Shown here in pieces: positions 28,141 through 43,808 of a stretch of 64,000 bases of DNA (positions are counted from its first letter, which is position 1; each line of letters begins with the position of its first letter). The notes under the pieces were generated by a model. The model worked only from the letters and a program-made list of their open reading frames with translations, was not told the origin of the DNA and did not search any database. Made by a program: the position numbers and the translations under genes. The DNA comes from Mycobacterium sp. ITM-2016-00317 (GTDB taxonomy: Bacteria; Actinomycetota; Actinomycetes; Mycobacteriales; Mycobacteriaceae), in NCBI RefSeq assembly GCF_002968295.1, contig NZ_CP134399.1:4154001-4218000 (forward strand), in the 5' to 3' direction.

Positions 28141-29507
28141 GCCGTCACCCCCGCAGCTGCCATGTAGCGGTCCACCACCGAGTGGAAGTGCGCGATGACG
28201 ACTTCCTCCTTGACCAGCGACATGTGGTCGAGTCGGTCGTTGCGCAGCCCCTTCTGCTGACGCGGCATCTGCTCGTAGTCCTGCTGGAGCGCCTCGAAGT
28301 ACTTGTGGCTGCCGGGTGTATCCACCACGATCGCCTCGGCCCGGACGGCGTCGCGGAAATCCTGCGGCACGTACATGTAGCTGGCCACATGCCAGATGCA
28401 CCTGTTCGGGTCGCCGTCGGGGTGCGGCCTGGCCATGATGACGTGGCATTCGCCGGCACGCACCGTCATGAAGTAGTTTGGGAACAGCACCCAGCCCTGG
28501 TTGTCGACCATCTGACTGTCGGTCAGACCGCTGACGTCGAGACCCATTCCGGTCAGCACCTCACGGGTGGCCTGCTGCAGCAGCAGGCGCGCGGTGACGC
28601 CTTCGGGGAACGCCACGTTTCCGTCCGAATCCTGGTAGGGCGCAATGAGTTCCTGAAACCGCGGGATCACCGCGACGGTACCGGGGAAGGTTTCGGGCAA
28701 TGCCAGGATCCCGGCAACCTGATCCTGCACGCCGGCGCCCACCACCTCGAAAGGGGCCATCGCCACGCTGTGGCTTTCGAAGAACCGGTACCGCGCCGTC
28801 TGTGGGTTGATGTGCAGCACCTGCAACAGTTGGGGATGAATGCCGTTGATGTGGTAGCCCTCTTCGAAGGCATCCATGACGACTTTCCAGTTGCACTCGA
28901 TGGCCTCGGTGACATCCATGACGGTGGTGAACGTCTCGATGTTGTAAGGCTCCAGGAGGCTGACGACGTCGTCGCCCAGGTACTCCCGCAGCGACGCGGC
29001 GTCGGGATCAGGGTTGAGGAAGATGAAACCGGCGAAGGTGTCGACCGAGACCTGAAGTAGCGAGTTCTCCGTCTTGTCGATCGGGCCGGCGAGGTTCTCC
29101 CGCAGCATGCCCTTCAACCTGCCGTCGAGGGCGTAGGACCACAGATGGTACTGGCAAAGGAAGCCGCGCTTGGCGTTACCGGTCTCGGTGATGCACAAGG
29201 CGTTGCCGCGGTGCCGGCACGCGTTGACGAATCCGCGGAGTTTCTCGTCCTTGCCGCGGACGATGATGAAGGACTGGTCGAGGATCTCGTACCTTTTCCA
29301 GTCGCCTGGCTTCGGCAGGTCCTCCACCCGTCCCGCAATCTGCCATGTGCGCGCCCAGATCGCTTCTCGCTCACGCGCCGCGTACTGCGGACACGTGTAT
29401 CGGTCGGTCGGGATGGTCATGGAGAAAGTCCCGGGTTGAACGTCGTCCAAGCCGAGCCCGAGACCCGAATCGGGGTCGAGCCATTCTCCTGAGCGGGTTG
29501 CTGGCAT
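28137..29507 (-). CDS. Rieske [2Fe-2S] oxygenase, large (alpha) subunit
   Basis: 456 residues. The N-terminal Rieske domain has C97-R-H99 and C118-QY-H121. The C-terminal catalytic domain has the bridging D212 and the iron ligands H219 and H224 in the NWKVVMDAFEEGYHINGIHP segment. This is the ring-hydroxylating dioxygenase family, which inserts oxygen into aromatic or steroid-like rings using electrons from a reductase. No reductase or ferredoxin gene is adjacent. The start is ATG 29507, with AGGAGG eight bases upstream; a TTG one codon earlier is less likely. First gene of a five-gene operon, expressed from the promoter overlapping the 29588-29622 palindrome. Confidence 0.9.
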   Translation of the reverse strand: MPATRSGEWLDPDSGLGLGLDDVQPGTFSMTIPTDRYTCPQYAAREREAIWARTWQIAGRVEDLPKPGDWKRYEILDQSFIIVRGKDEKLRGFVNACRHRGNALCITETGNAKRGFLCQYHLWSYALDGRLKGMLRENLAGPIDKTENSLLQVSVDTFAGFIFLNPDPDAASLREYLGDDVVSLLEPYNIETFTTVMDVTEAIECNWKVVMDAFEEGYHINGIHPQLLQVLHINPQTARYRFFESHSVAMAPFEVVGAGVQDQVAGILALPETFPGTVAVIPRFQELIAPYQDSDGNVAFPEGVTARLLLQQATREVLTGMGLDVSGLTDSQMVDNQGWVLFPNYFMTVRAGECHVIMARPHPDGDPNRCIWHVASYMYVPQDFRDAVRAEAIVVDTPGSHKYFEALQQDYEQMPRQQKGLRNDRLDHMSLVKEEVVIAHFHSVVDRYMAAAGVTA

Positions 29508-29587
29508 CAAGGGGTCCTCCTCTGTCGGCGTGGATCACCGATGGTGATGCCGTCGACTTTGCGCATTGGCTGTGATACGCCTCACCA

Positions 29588-29622
29588 TATACATCTATGT
29601 ATCAGCGATACAAGGATGTATA
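29588..29622. promoter_or_regulatory. 35-bp near-perfect palindrome, probable TetR operator over divergent promoters
   Basis: TATACATCTATGTATC (29588-29603), AGC, then GATACAAGGATGTATA (29607-29622). The arms match at 14 of 16 positions, with TGTATC/GATACA as the inner half-sites and TATACATC/GATGTATA as the outer. On the minus strand, TTGTAT (29608-29613) and TATGGT (29584-29589), 18 bases apart, fit a promoter for the Rieske operon, so a bound repressor would block it. A TetR gene lies 600 bases away on the plus strand. Confidence 0.7.
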
Positions 29623-29671
29623 GAGTGGTCGGCGTCACATCAGCAACGATGTCGTGCAGAGGAGGGGGACC

Positions 29672-30181
29672 GTGGGCTATCGCCTTGACGTGATCACCGA
29701 CAGTGTCCCGGAAGCCATCCTGTACGCAGGCGGGCTGATGTTCGATCGCCGCCGGGCCGGTTGGCAGGTCGTCGTGTTCACCGACGATGTCTCCCACCTG
29801 AGAGGTTTGGCGATTCTCGGTATCGGAGCGCAGTCTCGGTGCCGGCTCGACGACCGAGAGCACGGGGACCGGGAGGTCCGTGCCGTGGCGTCGCCGATCG
29901 AACGTCTGGCAACGAAGCGGGAATCACCCTGGGAAACCCGGATCGTCTGGGGCTGGAACGCACCCGCGGCGTCGACCGGTGTCGTGCAACCTGTGGGCCA
30001 TCAACTCAGCGCGGCCGCGCGGGCGTTCAAAGAACATGCGCTCCGCTGCACCGGCCTGCGCTCCGCCGTTGAGCATTGCGAGCGTTTCTGGGTAGACGAC
30101 ACCTTCGACACGCGCTTGTTCGTCGATCTGGTGGCGAGAACCGATCGGCCACCTCGGTCGGCCGGTCGGGGCGGGTCATGA
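29672..30181 (+). CDS. Uncharacterised protein between the operator and tetR
   Basis: 169 residues; I do not recognise the family. It starts at GTG 29672 with AGGAGG six bases upstream. The N-terminal third (SVPEAILYAGGLMFDRRRAGWQVVVFTDD) has the alternating helix-strand look of a Rossmann-type or PIG-L-like enzyme, but the metal-binding HPDDE of that family is not present. WETRIVWGWNAP and a basic C-terminus follow. It is divergent from the Rieske operon and is followed after 28 bases by tetR, so all three are probably under the same control. A link to the oxygenase pathway is inferred from position only. Confidence 0.6.
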   Translation: MGYRLDVITDSVPEAILYAGGLMFDRRRAGWQVVVFTDDVSHLRGLAILGIGAQSRCRLDDREHGDREVRAVASPIERLATKRESPWETRIVWGWNAPAASTGVVQPVGHQLSAAARAFKEHALRCTGLRSAVEHCERFWVDDTFDTRLFVDLVARTDRPPRSAGRGGS

Positions 30182-30209
30182 TCGCTGCCAGTGGTGGGAA
30201 GATGGGGCT

Positions 30210-30809
30210 GTGGCTGAACGCTGGACCAAGGAGCGCCGTACCGAGCACACCCGGCAGATCCTGTTGGACGCCGCCGAGGAAGTCTTCGCGCGCAAGGGAT
30301 TGACCGGCGCCGCACTCGAAGAGATCGCCGAGACCGCCGGATTCACGCGGGGTGCCATTTATTCTCAGTTCGGCGCCAAGGAGAAGCTGTTCCTCGCGGT
30401 GGTGGACCGCCGGCGTCAGCGTTTCCTCGACGGGTTCGCCGAGGTGATGATGTCTTTCCACCGCCTCAGTGATGTCGACATCGACGAACTGGCGCAGCGG
30501 TGGCGCCAGTTGAGCAGCGAGACCGACCGGGCGGCTTTGGGGTACGAACTCACTCTGTTCCTATTGCGCAACCCCGAGGCGCGGGAGAGTGTGGCCGCGC
30601 AGCGGCGCGAGACGATCCGCGCACTCGGAGAATTCATCAGCAAGAACGTCGCCCGCATCGGAGGAATACTCACGATCGAGGCGGAGACTCTGGCCCGGGT
30701 CGTGCTCGCCGCCAACGACGGCATCACGTTGGACAGTCACATCGACGGCGAGGACCTGTACCGCCCGTACCTGCAGCTGGTGATATCCAGCGTGCAGACT
30801 CCGGGCTAG
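30210..30809 (+). CDS. TetR/AcrR family transcriptional regulator
   Basis: 199 residues. The N-terminal DNA-binding region includes the helix-turn-helix [26 protein letters not shown]; the rest is a helical ligand-binding domain. It starts at GTG 30210. It is the likely repressor acting on the 35-bp palindrome at 29588-29622 and therefore on both the Rieske operon and its own transcription unit. The inducer is unknown but is presumably the pathway substrate or a CoA thioester. Frame intact. Confidence 0.88.
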   Translation: MAERWTKERRTEHTRQILLDAAEEVFARKGLTGAALEEIAETAGFTRGAIYSQFGAKEKLFLAVVDRRRQRFLDGFAEVMMSFHRLSDVDIDELAQRWRQLSSETDRAALGYELTLFLLRNPEARESVAAQRRETIRALGEFISKNVARIGGILTIEAETLARVVLAANDGITLDSHIDGEDLYRPYLQLVISSVQTPG

Positions 30810-30886
30810 TACCGTTTGGGGCGTCGGCGGACGACGATGTCGTTTTTCCGCTAGTTCCGAGCGGGCTCGCGTGTCATCGTCGATGC

Positions 30887-32376
30887 GTGTACACCGACTT
30901 CGACCGCTGCTGCCGGGCCGTCCAATCCAAGGACGCCCGGTTCGACGGCTGGTTCGTCACCGCGGTGCTCACCACCGGGATCTACTGCAGGCCCAGCTGC
31001 CCGGTCCGGCCACCGCACGCGCGGAACATGCGGTTCTACCCGACCGCGGCCGCCGCACAACGGGCGGCTTCCGGGCGTGCAAGCGGTGCAGGCCGGATGC
31101 GTCGCCGGGGTCTCCCGAGTGGAATGTACGCGGTGACGTCGTCGCCCGCGCCATGCGTCTGATCGCCGATGGAACGGTCGACCGGGAGGGTGTCGGCGGC
31201 CTGGCCGCGCGATTGGGATACACCGTGCGGCAACTGGAACGGCTCACCAATGCCGAGGTCGGAGCGAGCCCGCTGGCACTGGCCCGGGCGCAGCGCACCC
31301 AGATGGCCCGGGTGCTGATCGAGACGACCGAGATGCCGTTCACCGACGCCGCATTCGCCGCGGGGTTTTCCAGCATCCGGCAGTTCAACGACACCGTGCG
31401 TGCGGTCTGCGCGCTCACGCCCACGATGCTGCGGCGCCGCGCCCGGACGCGGCCGGGCGGGGACGGTGACGGCGGCACGGGCCTGCTGTCGCTGCGGCTG
31501 CCGGTCCGGGCGCCGTTCGCATTCGAAGGGGTCTTCGGGCACCTGGCCGCGTCCGCGGTGCCCGGGGTGGAGGAAATCCGCGACGGCGCCTACCGCAGAA
31601 CCCTGCGGTTACCGCATGGCCGCGGCGTGGTGAGCCTGACGCCCCGCCCTGACCACGTCGCGTGCCGTCTAGTCATCGACGACTTCCGCGACCTTGCGGC
31701 AGCGATCGCGCGATGCAGGCGCCTGCTCGATCTCGATGCCGACCCGGAGGCCGTCGTCACCGCGCTCAGCGCCGACGACCGGCTTGCCGCACTCGTCGCC
31801 AAGCAGCCGGGCCAGCGCATCCCCAGGACCGTTGATGAACATGAGCTCGCGGTACGGGTGATCCTCGGCCAGCAGGTGTCGGTGGCTGCCGCCCGGACCC
31901 ATGCCAGCCGGCTCAGCCGCGCGTACGGCGCGTCGATCGAGGATCCCGAAGGGACCCTCACCCACGTGTTCCCCTCGGTCGCAGAACTCTCGGCGATCGA
32001 CCCCCGGCACCTGGCGTTTCCGAAGGTACGGCAGCGGACCCTGCACACGGTGGTCACCGCGCTCGCCGACGGCACCGTCACGCTCGACCCGGGCTGTGAC
32101 CGGGAGGCCGCGCGTGCGCAGCTGCTCGCGCTGCCCGGTATCGGACCGTGGTCGACGGAGATGATCGCGATGCGCGGCCTCGGCGACCCCGACGCCTTTC
32201 CCGGCACGGATCTCGGTGTGATCGCCGCGGCTCGACAGCTCGGCCTGCCCGCGACCCCGCGCGGTCTGGCCGAGCACAGCAGACGATGGCAGCCCTGGCG
32301 CTCGTATGCTGCCCAGCACCTCTGGACCGCCCTCGACCACGCCGTCAATCAATGGTCCCCGAAGGAGACACCATGA
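30887..32376 (+). pseudogene. alkA: AdaA-AlkA fusion (methyltransferase-type regulator/DNA glycosylase), one frameshift
   Basis: Alkylation-damage protein. An Ada-type zinc domain ([20 protein letters not shown], later FRACKRC) whose cysteine accepts a methyl group is followed by an AraC-type DNA-binding domain (VGGLAARLGYTVRQLERL) and an AlkA HhH-GPD glycosylase removing 3-methyladenine (LLALPGIGPWSTEMIAMRGLGDPDAFPGTD with the catalytic Asp). The true start is GTG 30887. About one base is missing at 31061-31070 (after AAAAQRA, before GFRACKRC), so the written frame switches. The M. tuberculosis protein has the same layout, so an indel error is likely. The stop overlaps ogt as ATGA. Confidence 0.82.
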
Positions 32377-32878
32377 TGACCACCGTGCACTACCGGACGG
32401 TGAACAGCCCGGTCGGGCCGCTGACCCTGGCCGGCACGGACGGACGATTGCAGCATCTCAGGATGGTGGACCAGACCTATGAACCCGACCGCGCCGGTTG
32501 GGAGCCGGACGAGGACGCGTTCGCCGACGCGGTCACCCAGCTGACGGAGTATTTCAGCGGCGAACGCCGGGATTTCGATCTGGATCTCAACCTGGTCGGC
32601 ACCGACTTTCAGCGCGGGTCTGGGCAGCACTACTGACAATCCCCTATGGCCAGACGCGGTCCTATGGAGAGATCGCCCGGCAGATCGGCGCGCCAGGCGC
32701 ATCACGTGCGGTCGGATTGGCCAACGGACACAATCCGATAGGGATCATCGTGCCGTGCCACCGTGTCATCGGCGCCAATGGGAATTTGACCGGATATGGC
32801 GGTGGATTGCACCGGAAGAAACAATTGTTGGGTTTGGAGGGTGGTGGTGCGTCGGCGTTTCCGATGCTGTTCGGTTGA
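32373..32878 (+). pseudogene. ogt: Methylated-DNA-protein cysteine methyltransferase, one frameshift
   Basis: Transfers the methyl group from O6-methylguanine to its own cysteine. The N-terminal part ends in LVGTDFQR; after the break at about 32611-32618 (one C missing, CGCGGG for CGCCGGG) it continues [28 protein letters not shown] and the acceptor motif [12 protein letters not shown]. The start is ATG 32373 or the next ATG, overlapping the alkA stop, so alkA and ogt form a repair operon. As written the first part stops at 32636. Intact homologues argue for an indel error. Confidence 0.82.
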
Positions 32879-32900
32879 TGAACAAGCGGACGCATAAATG

Positions 32901-32933
32901 CCTGTACCCCCCAACGGTGTTGGGGGGTACAGG
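32901..32933. terminator. Bidirectional intrinsic terminator between ogt and the rRNA operon
   Basis: CCTGTACCCCCCAAC (32901-32915) and GTTGGGGGGTACAGG (32919-32933) form a perfect 15-bp stem with a 3-base loop, eight bases past the 5S 3' end and 22 bases past the convergent ogt stop. It should stop transcripts from both sides. Confidence 0.8.
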
Positions 32934-32941
32934 TCAATGTG

Positions 32942-33055
32942 TGTTCGGCGGTGTCCTACTTTTCCAACCAGTGGTTAGTATCATCGGCGCTGGCAGGCTT
33001 AGCTTCCGGGTTCGGGATGGGACCGGGCGTTTCCCTGCCGCTATGGACCGCCGTA
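32942..33055 (-). rRNA. rrf: 5S ribosomal RNA
   Basis: The minus-strand sequence starts near TTACGGCGGTCCATAGCGGC and contains CCCGAACCCGGAAGCTAAG, the conserved 5S loop, ending near GTAGGACACCGCCGAACAC. About 114 bases; ends approximate by one to three bases. Last gene of the rrn operon, separated from 23S by about 140 bases. Confidence 0.92.
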
Positions 33056-33196
33056 ACTCTATTCACTCGTTATCGAGCGTGAATCTGTGATACCCCGTGT
33101 TTTTGGTGGTGGGGTGTGTCTCAACAATGTCCCGGTGAACCGGGTCGTGTTGAGTGTGTCTGGGTTTGTGGTGTGGTTGCGAGGTTTTGTTGTTGT

Positions 33197-38253
<5,057 letters not shown>

Positions 38254-38464
38254 CCCCTCACCCAAAGGCAAGGCAGAATTCACAATCAGAGAAATCCGAT
38301 CATCAAACAAGACACCAAAAACTGGCATCAAAAAACAGCCCACCCCTAAACGGGAAAAAGAGGTGAACCAAAAACAACAAACAAAAACCACCAAACACAC
38401 TATTGAGTTCTCAAACAACACGCCTGAATCTTTGCGAAGTCACCCTCTGGAGGGCAACCCTGCC

Positions 38465-38493
38465 AGCTTAAACCATCTGGGCTAGCGAGTCAA
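38465..38493 (-). promoter_or_regulatory. rRNA promoter, downstream copy
   Basis: On the minus strand, TTGACT (38488-38493) and TAAGCT (38465-38470) with a 17-base spacer, ideal sigma-A spacing. It lies about 210 bases before 16S, where strong mycobacterial rrn promoters are found. Confidence 0.7.
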
Positions 38494-38528
38494 GATCCTG
38501 TCCTTCGCGTTTCCGCGGCGACTTCATA

Positions 38529-38558
38529 AGATTAGAGCCGAGGCTCTTTCGAAGTCAA
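38529..38558 (-). promoter_or_regulatory. rRNA promoter, upstream copy
   Basis: On the minus strand, TTGACT (38553-38558) and TAATCT (38529-38534) with an 18-base spacer. It lies just after the murA stop, 60 bases upstream of the second promoter, giving tandem transcription starts for the rRNA operon. Confidence 0.7.
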
Positions 38559-38602
38559 ATCCGCTGGTCAGAGGCTTGTTAGCGCTTCGCAGCGGGTCTT
38601 CT

Positions 38603-39856
38603 CTAGGTTACCCGTTCTATCTCCGCGCCTAAACCGACCAGGTTTTCCACGAACTTCGGGTAGCCGCGGTCGATGTGGAAGACGTCGTGCACCTCGGTAT
38701 CGCCATCGGCGACCAATCCCGCCAGCACCAGGCCGGCACCGGCACGGATATCCGACGACCACACGGGAGCGCTGGAAAGCTGCGGGATGCCCCGCACCAC
38801 CGCGTGGTGGCCGTCGGTACGGGCGTCGGCGCCGAGCCGGATCATCTCCTCGACGAACCGGAAGCGGGCTTCGAACACGTTCTCGGTGATCATCGATGTG
38901 CCGTCGGCGATCGCTGCGAGGCCGATCGCCATCGGTTGCAGGTCAGTCGGGAATCCCGGGAACGGCAGCGTCGCGACGTTGACCGCTTTCGGGCGCTCGT
39001 ACTGGACCACCCGGAAACCGTCGTCGGTCTGGGTGACGGTGGCGCCGGCGTCATGAAGTTTGTGCAGCACGAGTTGCAGATGCGCCGGGTCCACCCCGGT
39101 CACCGAGATGTCGCCGCGCGTCATCGCCGCGGCTATCCCCCACGTCGCAGCCACGATCCGGTCACCGATGACCCGGTGTTCGGTCGGATAGAGCCGGTCG
39201 ACGCCGGTGATGGTCAAGGTCGAAGACCCCGCGCCGGTGATCTGCGCGCCCATCTGGTTCAGCATCATGCACAGATCGGCGACGTCCGGTTCGCGGGCGG
39301 CGTTGTGGATCGTCGTGACCCCCTCGGCCAGCACCGCCGCCATGAGGATGTTCTCGGTCGCACCGACGGACGGGAACTCCAACTGGATCTCGGCGCCGTG
39401 CAGATGTTCGGCCTCGGCGACCACGCAGCCGTGCTCGATATTGCACTGAGCCCCCAGTTGCCGCAGGCCGGCTTGATGCATGTCCAACGGTCGCGAACCA
39501 ATCGCGTCGCCCCCGGGAAGGGCGACCTTCGCCTTCTTGCATCTGCCGACAAGTGGACCGAGGACGCACACCGACGCACGGAACTGACGCACCGCCGCGA
39601 AGTCGGCGTCGTACTTGAGCTCGTCGGGTGAAGTGATCCGGACGACATCACCGACGAGGTCGACCGTCGCGCCGAGCCCACGCAGGACTTCGGCCATCAA
39701 CGGGACGTCGAGGATGTCGGGGCAATTGGTGATCGTGCTGGTGCCCTCGGCGAGCAGGGCCGCGGCCATCAGCTTGAGCACGCTGTTCTTGGCGCCCCCG
39801 ACGGCCACTTCGCCTGACAACCGGCAACCACCGGTTACCACGAAACGCTCGCTCAC
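38603..39856 (-). CDS. murA: UDP-N-acetylglucosamine 1-carboxyvinyltransferase
   Basis: First committed step of peptidoglycan synthesis: transfers enolpyruvate from PEP to UDP-GlcNAc in the cytosol. 417 residues, starting at GTG 39856 ([17 protein letters not shown]); upstream frame extension is not needed. Motifs: [30 protein letters not shown] and FPTDLQPMA. The catalytic loop has Asp at residue 117 where fosfomycin-sensitive enzymes have Cys, the known cause of intrinsic fosfomycin resistance in mycobacteria. It lies directly upstream of the rRNA operon, with the same orientation, and is divergent from pduO. Confidence 0.96.
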   Translation of the reverse strand: MSERFVVTGGCRLSGEVAVGGAKNSVLKLMAAALLAEGTSTITNCPDILDVPLMAEVLRGLGATVDLVGDVVRITSPDELKYDADFAAVRQFRASVCVLGPLVGRCKKAKVALPGGDAIGSRPLDMHQAGLRQLGAQCNIEHGCVVAEAEHLHGAEIQLEFPSVGATENILMAAVLAEGVTTIHNAAREPDVADLCMMLNQMGAQITGAGSSTLTITGVDRLYPTEHRVIGDRIVAATWGIAAAMTRGDISVTGVDPAHLQLVLHKLHDAGATVTQTDDGFRVVQYERPKAVNVATLPFPGFPTDLQPMAIGLAAIADGTSMITENVFEARFRFVEEMIRLGADARTDGHHAVVRGIPQLSSAPVWSSDIRAGAGLVLAGLVADGDTEVHDVFHIDRGYPKFVENLVGLGAEIERVT

Positions 39857-39937
39857 GCCGGTCAGTGTAAACAGCCTGCTCGGCCGTGTCAGGCTGCCGA
39901 GCCACCGCTCAGGACACAGCCCGGTACCGTTCTGGCC

Positions 39938-40513
39938 ATGGCTGTACACCTGACACGGATCTATACCCGGACCGGCGACGATGGCACGACGGGGCTCAGC
40001 GATTTCAGCCGGGTTTCCAAGAGCGATGCCCGCCTGAGCGCCTACGCCGACTGTGACGAAGCCAACGCGTCCATCGGTGTCGCGGTCGCGCTGGGACACC
40101 CCGACGAGCGGATCCTGCCGGTGCTGCTCCAGATCCAGAACGACCTGTTCGACGCGGGTGCCGACCTGTCGACGCCGGTGGTGGAGAACCCCGAGTATCC
40201 CCCGCTGCGTATCCAGCAGAGTTACATCGACCGCTTGGAGAAGTGGTGCGACGAGTTCAACGAGCCGCTGCCGGCGCTGAACTCGTTCATCCTGCCCGGC
40301 GGGACGGCGCTGTCGGCCCTACTGCATGTCGCCCGCACGGTGACCCGGCGGGCCGAACGGTCGGCGTGGCATGCGGTGGACACTCATGGCGACTCGGTCA
40401 GTGTGCTGCCGGCCAAATACCTGAACCGGCTGTCCGATCTGCTGTTCATCCTGTCCCGGGTGGCCAATCCAGACGGCGATGTGCTGTGGCAGCCGGGTGG
40501 ACAGCGCGGGTAA
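39938..40513 (+). CDS. Cob(I)yrinic acid a,c-diamide adenosyltransferase (PduO type)
   Basis: Adenosylates cob(I)alamin to make the B12 coenzyme needed, for example, by methylmalonyl-CoA mutase. 191 residues. The ATP-binding N-terminus is [21 protein letters not shown], with [13 protein letters not shown] and the C-terminal [11 protein letters not shown], all diagnostic of PduO. The start is ATG 39938. Divergent from murA, with 81 bases between, and convergent with the DUF2550 gene. Confidence 0.92.
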   Translation: MAVHLTRIYTRTGDDGTTGLSDFSRVSKSDARLSAYADCDEANASIGVAVALGHPDERILPVLLQIQNDLFDAGADLSTPVVENPEYPPLRIQQSYIDRLEKWCDEFNEPLPALNSFILPGGTALSALLHVARTVTRRAERSAWHAVDTHGDSVSVLPAKYLNRLSDLLFILSRVANPDGDVLWQPGGQRG

Positions 40514-40523
40514 TTGAGCAGCG

Positions 40524-40970
40524 TCAGTAGCTGCGGCGGCGCGCCCGCGGGGACGGGCGCGACTCCAACCATGAGGTGAAGGCGGTGAGCGCGCCGCGGT
40601 CCAGTGCGATCTCGTAGCCGCGGCCGCGTTCCGGGCTGGTGTCGCGCAGTTCGAGGACGACGATCTCGTCGCTCATGATGTCGAACTCGTCACCGCGCGG
40701 CGATCGGCGCGACACGATCTCCAGGCCTCGCCGGCTCAACCTCCGGTCGGGCCACCATCGCAAGCTCGACAGCCGGTAGAAGCCGGCCTCGCCGCCGCGG
40801 TATCTCATCACGCCGTGGCGCCAGCCCTGACCACCGTTGGCCGGGAAGTCACGCAGGATGGCGGCGGTGCCGCCCACCTGCCGCAACTTCCACAGCCGAT
40901 AGGTCAGGGCCGCGACGGCGACCAAGAGCACACCGACGAGCGCGGCCATGAACAGCATGGACGCGCTCAT
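40524..40970 (-). CDS. DUF2550 membrane-anchored protein (Rv1312-like)
   Basis: 148 residues. One N-terminal membrane helix (MLFMAALVGVLLVAVAALTY) precedes a soluble domain with GVMRYRGGEAGFYRLSSLRWWPDRRL and a conserved tail. DUF2550 is an actinobacterial family of unknown function that regularly follows atpC. Six bases separate it from the atpC stop, so it is likely the last gene of the ATP synthase operon. Confidence 0.85.
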   Translation of the reverse strand: MSASMLFMAALVGVLLVAVAALTYRLWKLRQVGGTAAILRDFPANGGQGWRHGVMRYRGGEAGFYRLSSLRWWPDRRLSRRGLEIVSRRSPRGDEFDIMSDEIVVLELRDTSPERGRGYEIALDRGALTAFTSWLESRPSPRARRRSY

Positions 40971-40976
40971 CGGTGA

Positions 40977-41342
40977 TCAGTCCAGTTGGCCGAGGGCGCG
41001 CAGGCGCGCGCGACCCCATGCCGCGGTCCGCTCGTCGTCGGACTCGGAATCCTGCTTGGCCTGGTCGGCATTGATCTCCGACTCAAACTGCGCGTTCTCG
41101 ACGAGGATGCGAACAGCTTCCTCGGTGACGGACAGAAATCCGCCGTCGACCGCGATCCGCAGGTCGTCCTCGCCGTCGCGCTCGACGCGCACCATCGCGT
41201 CGTCGACGAGCTGGGCAACCAGCGGGATGTGCCGCGGCAGGATGCCGATCTCGCCGGCAGTGGTGCGGGTGAACACGAACGTCGCGTCACCCGACCACAG
41301 CTCCCGCTCCACGGCGACGATCTCGACGTGCAGGTCAGCCAT
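40977..41342 (-). CDS. atpC: ATP synthase epsilon subunit
   Basis: 121 residues. The beta-sandwich domain ([32 protein letters not shown]) is complete and the C-terminal helical part is short, as in other mycobacteria where it inhibits ATP hydrolysis weakly. It sits in the F1 central stalk. The start is ATG 41342, 39 bases downstream of atpD, in the conserved atpBEFHAGDC order. Confidence 0.93.
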   Translation of the reverse strand: MADLHVEIVAVERELWSGDATFVFTRTTAGEIGILPRHIPLVAQLVDDAMVRVERDGEDDLRIAVDGGFLSVTEEAVRILVENAQFESEINADQAKQDSESDDERTAAWGRARLRALGQLD

Positions 41343-41381
41343 GACGCACCACCCTTCGGTTCACGGGGCAAGCGGTCATCA

Positions 41382-43774
<2,393 letters not shown>

Positions 43775-43808
43775 CTAGCTCTCCAGACCCTTCAGTGCGT
43801 TTCCCGCC

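Larger units (their letters stand above)
38254..38602 (-). other. rRNA operon leader and promoter region
   Basis: About 349 bases between the murA stop and 16S with no protein gene. It holds two promoters (given separately) and, at about 38391-38422, the minus-strand stretch TTGTTTGAGAACTCAATAGT, a conserved mycobacterial leader element of the antitermination (box A) region. An A/T-rich stretch next to the 16S start is likely the RNase III processing stem. Confidence 0.75.

Noticed and set aside
30871..31060. Upstream part of the 501-residue frame as the true N-terminus of AlkA
   Set aside because: The conserved Ada domain ([19 protein letters not shown]) is in another frame from GTG 30887; the apparent N-terminus is out of frame sequence before the indel.
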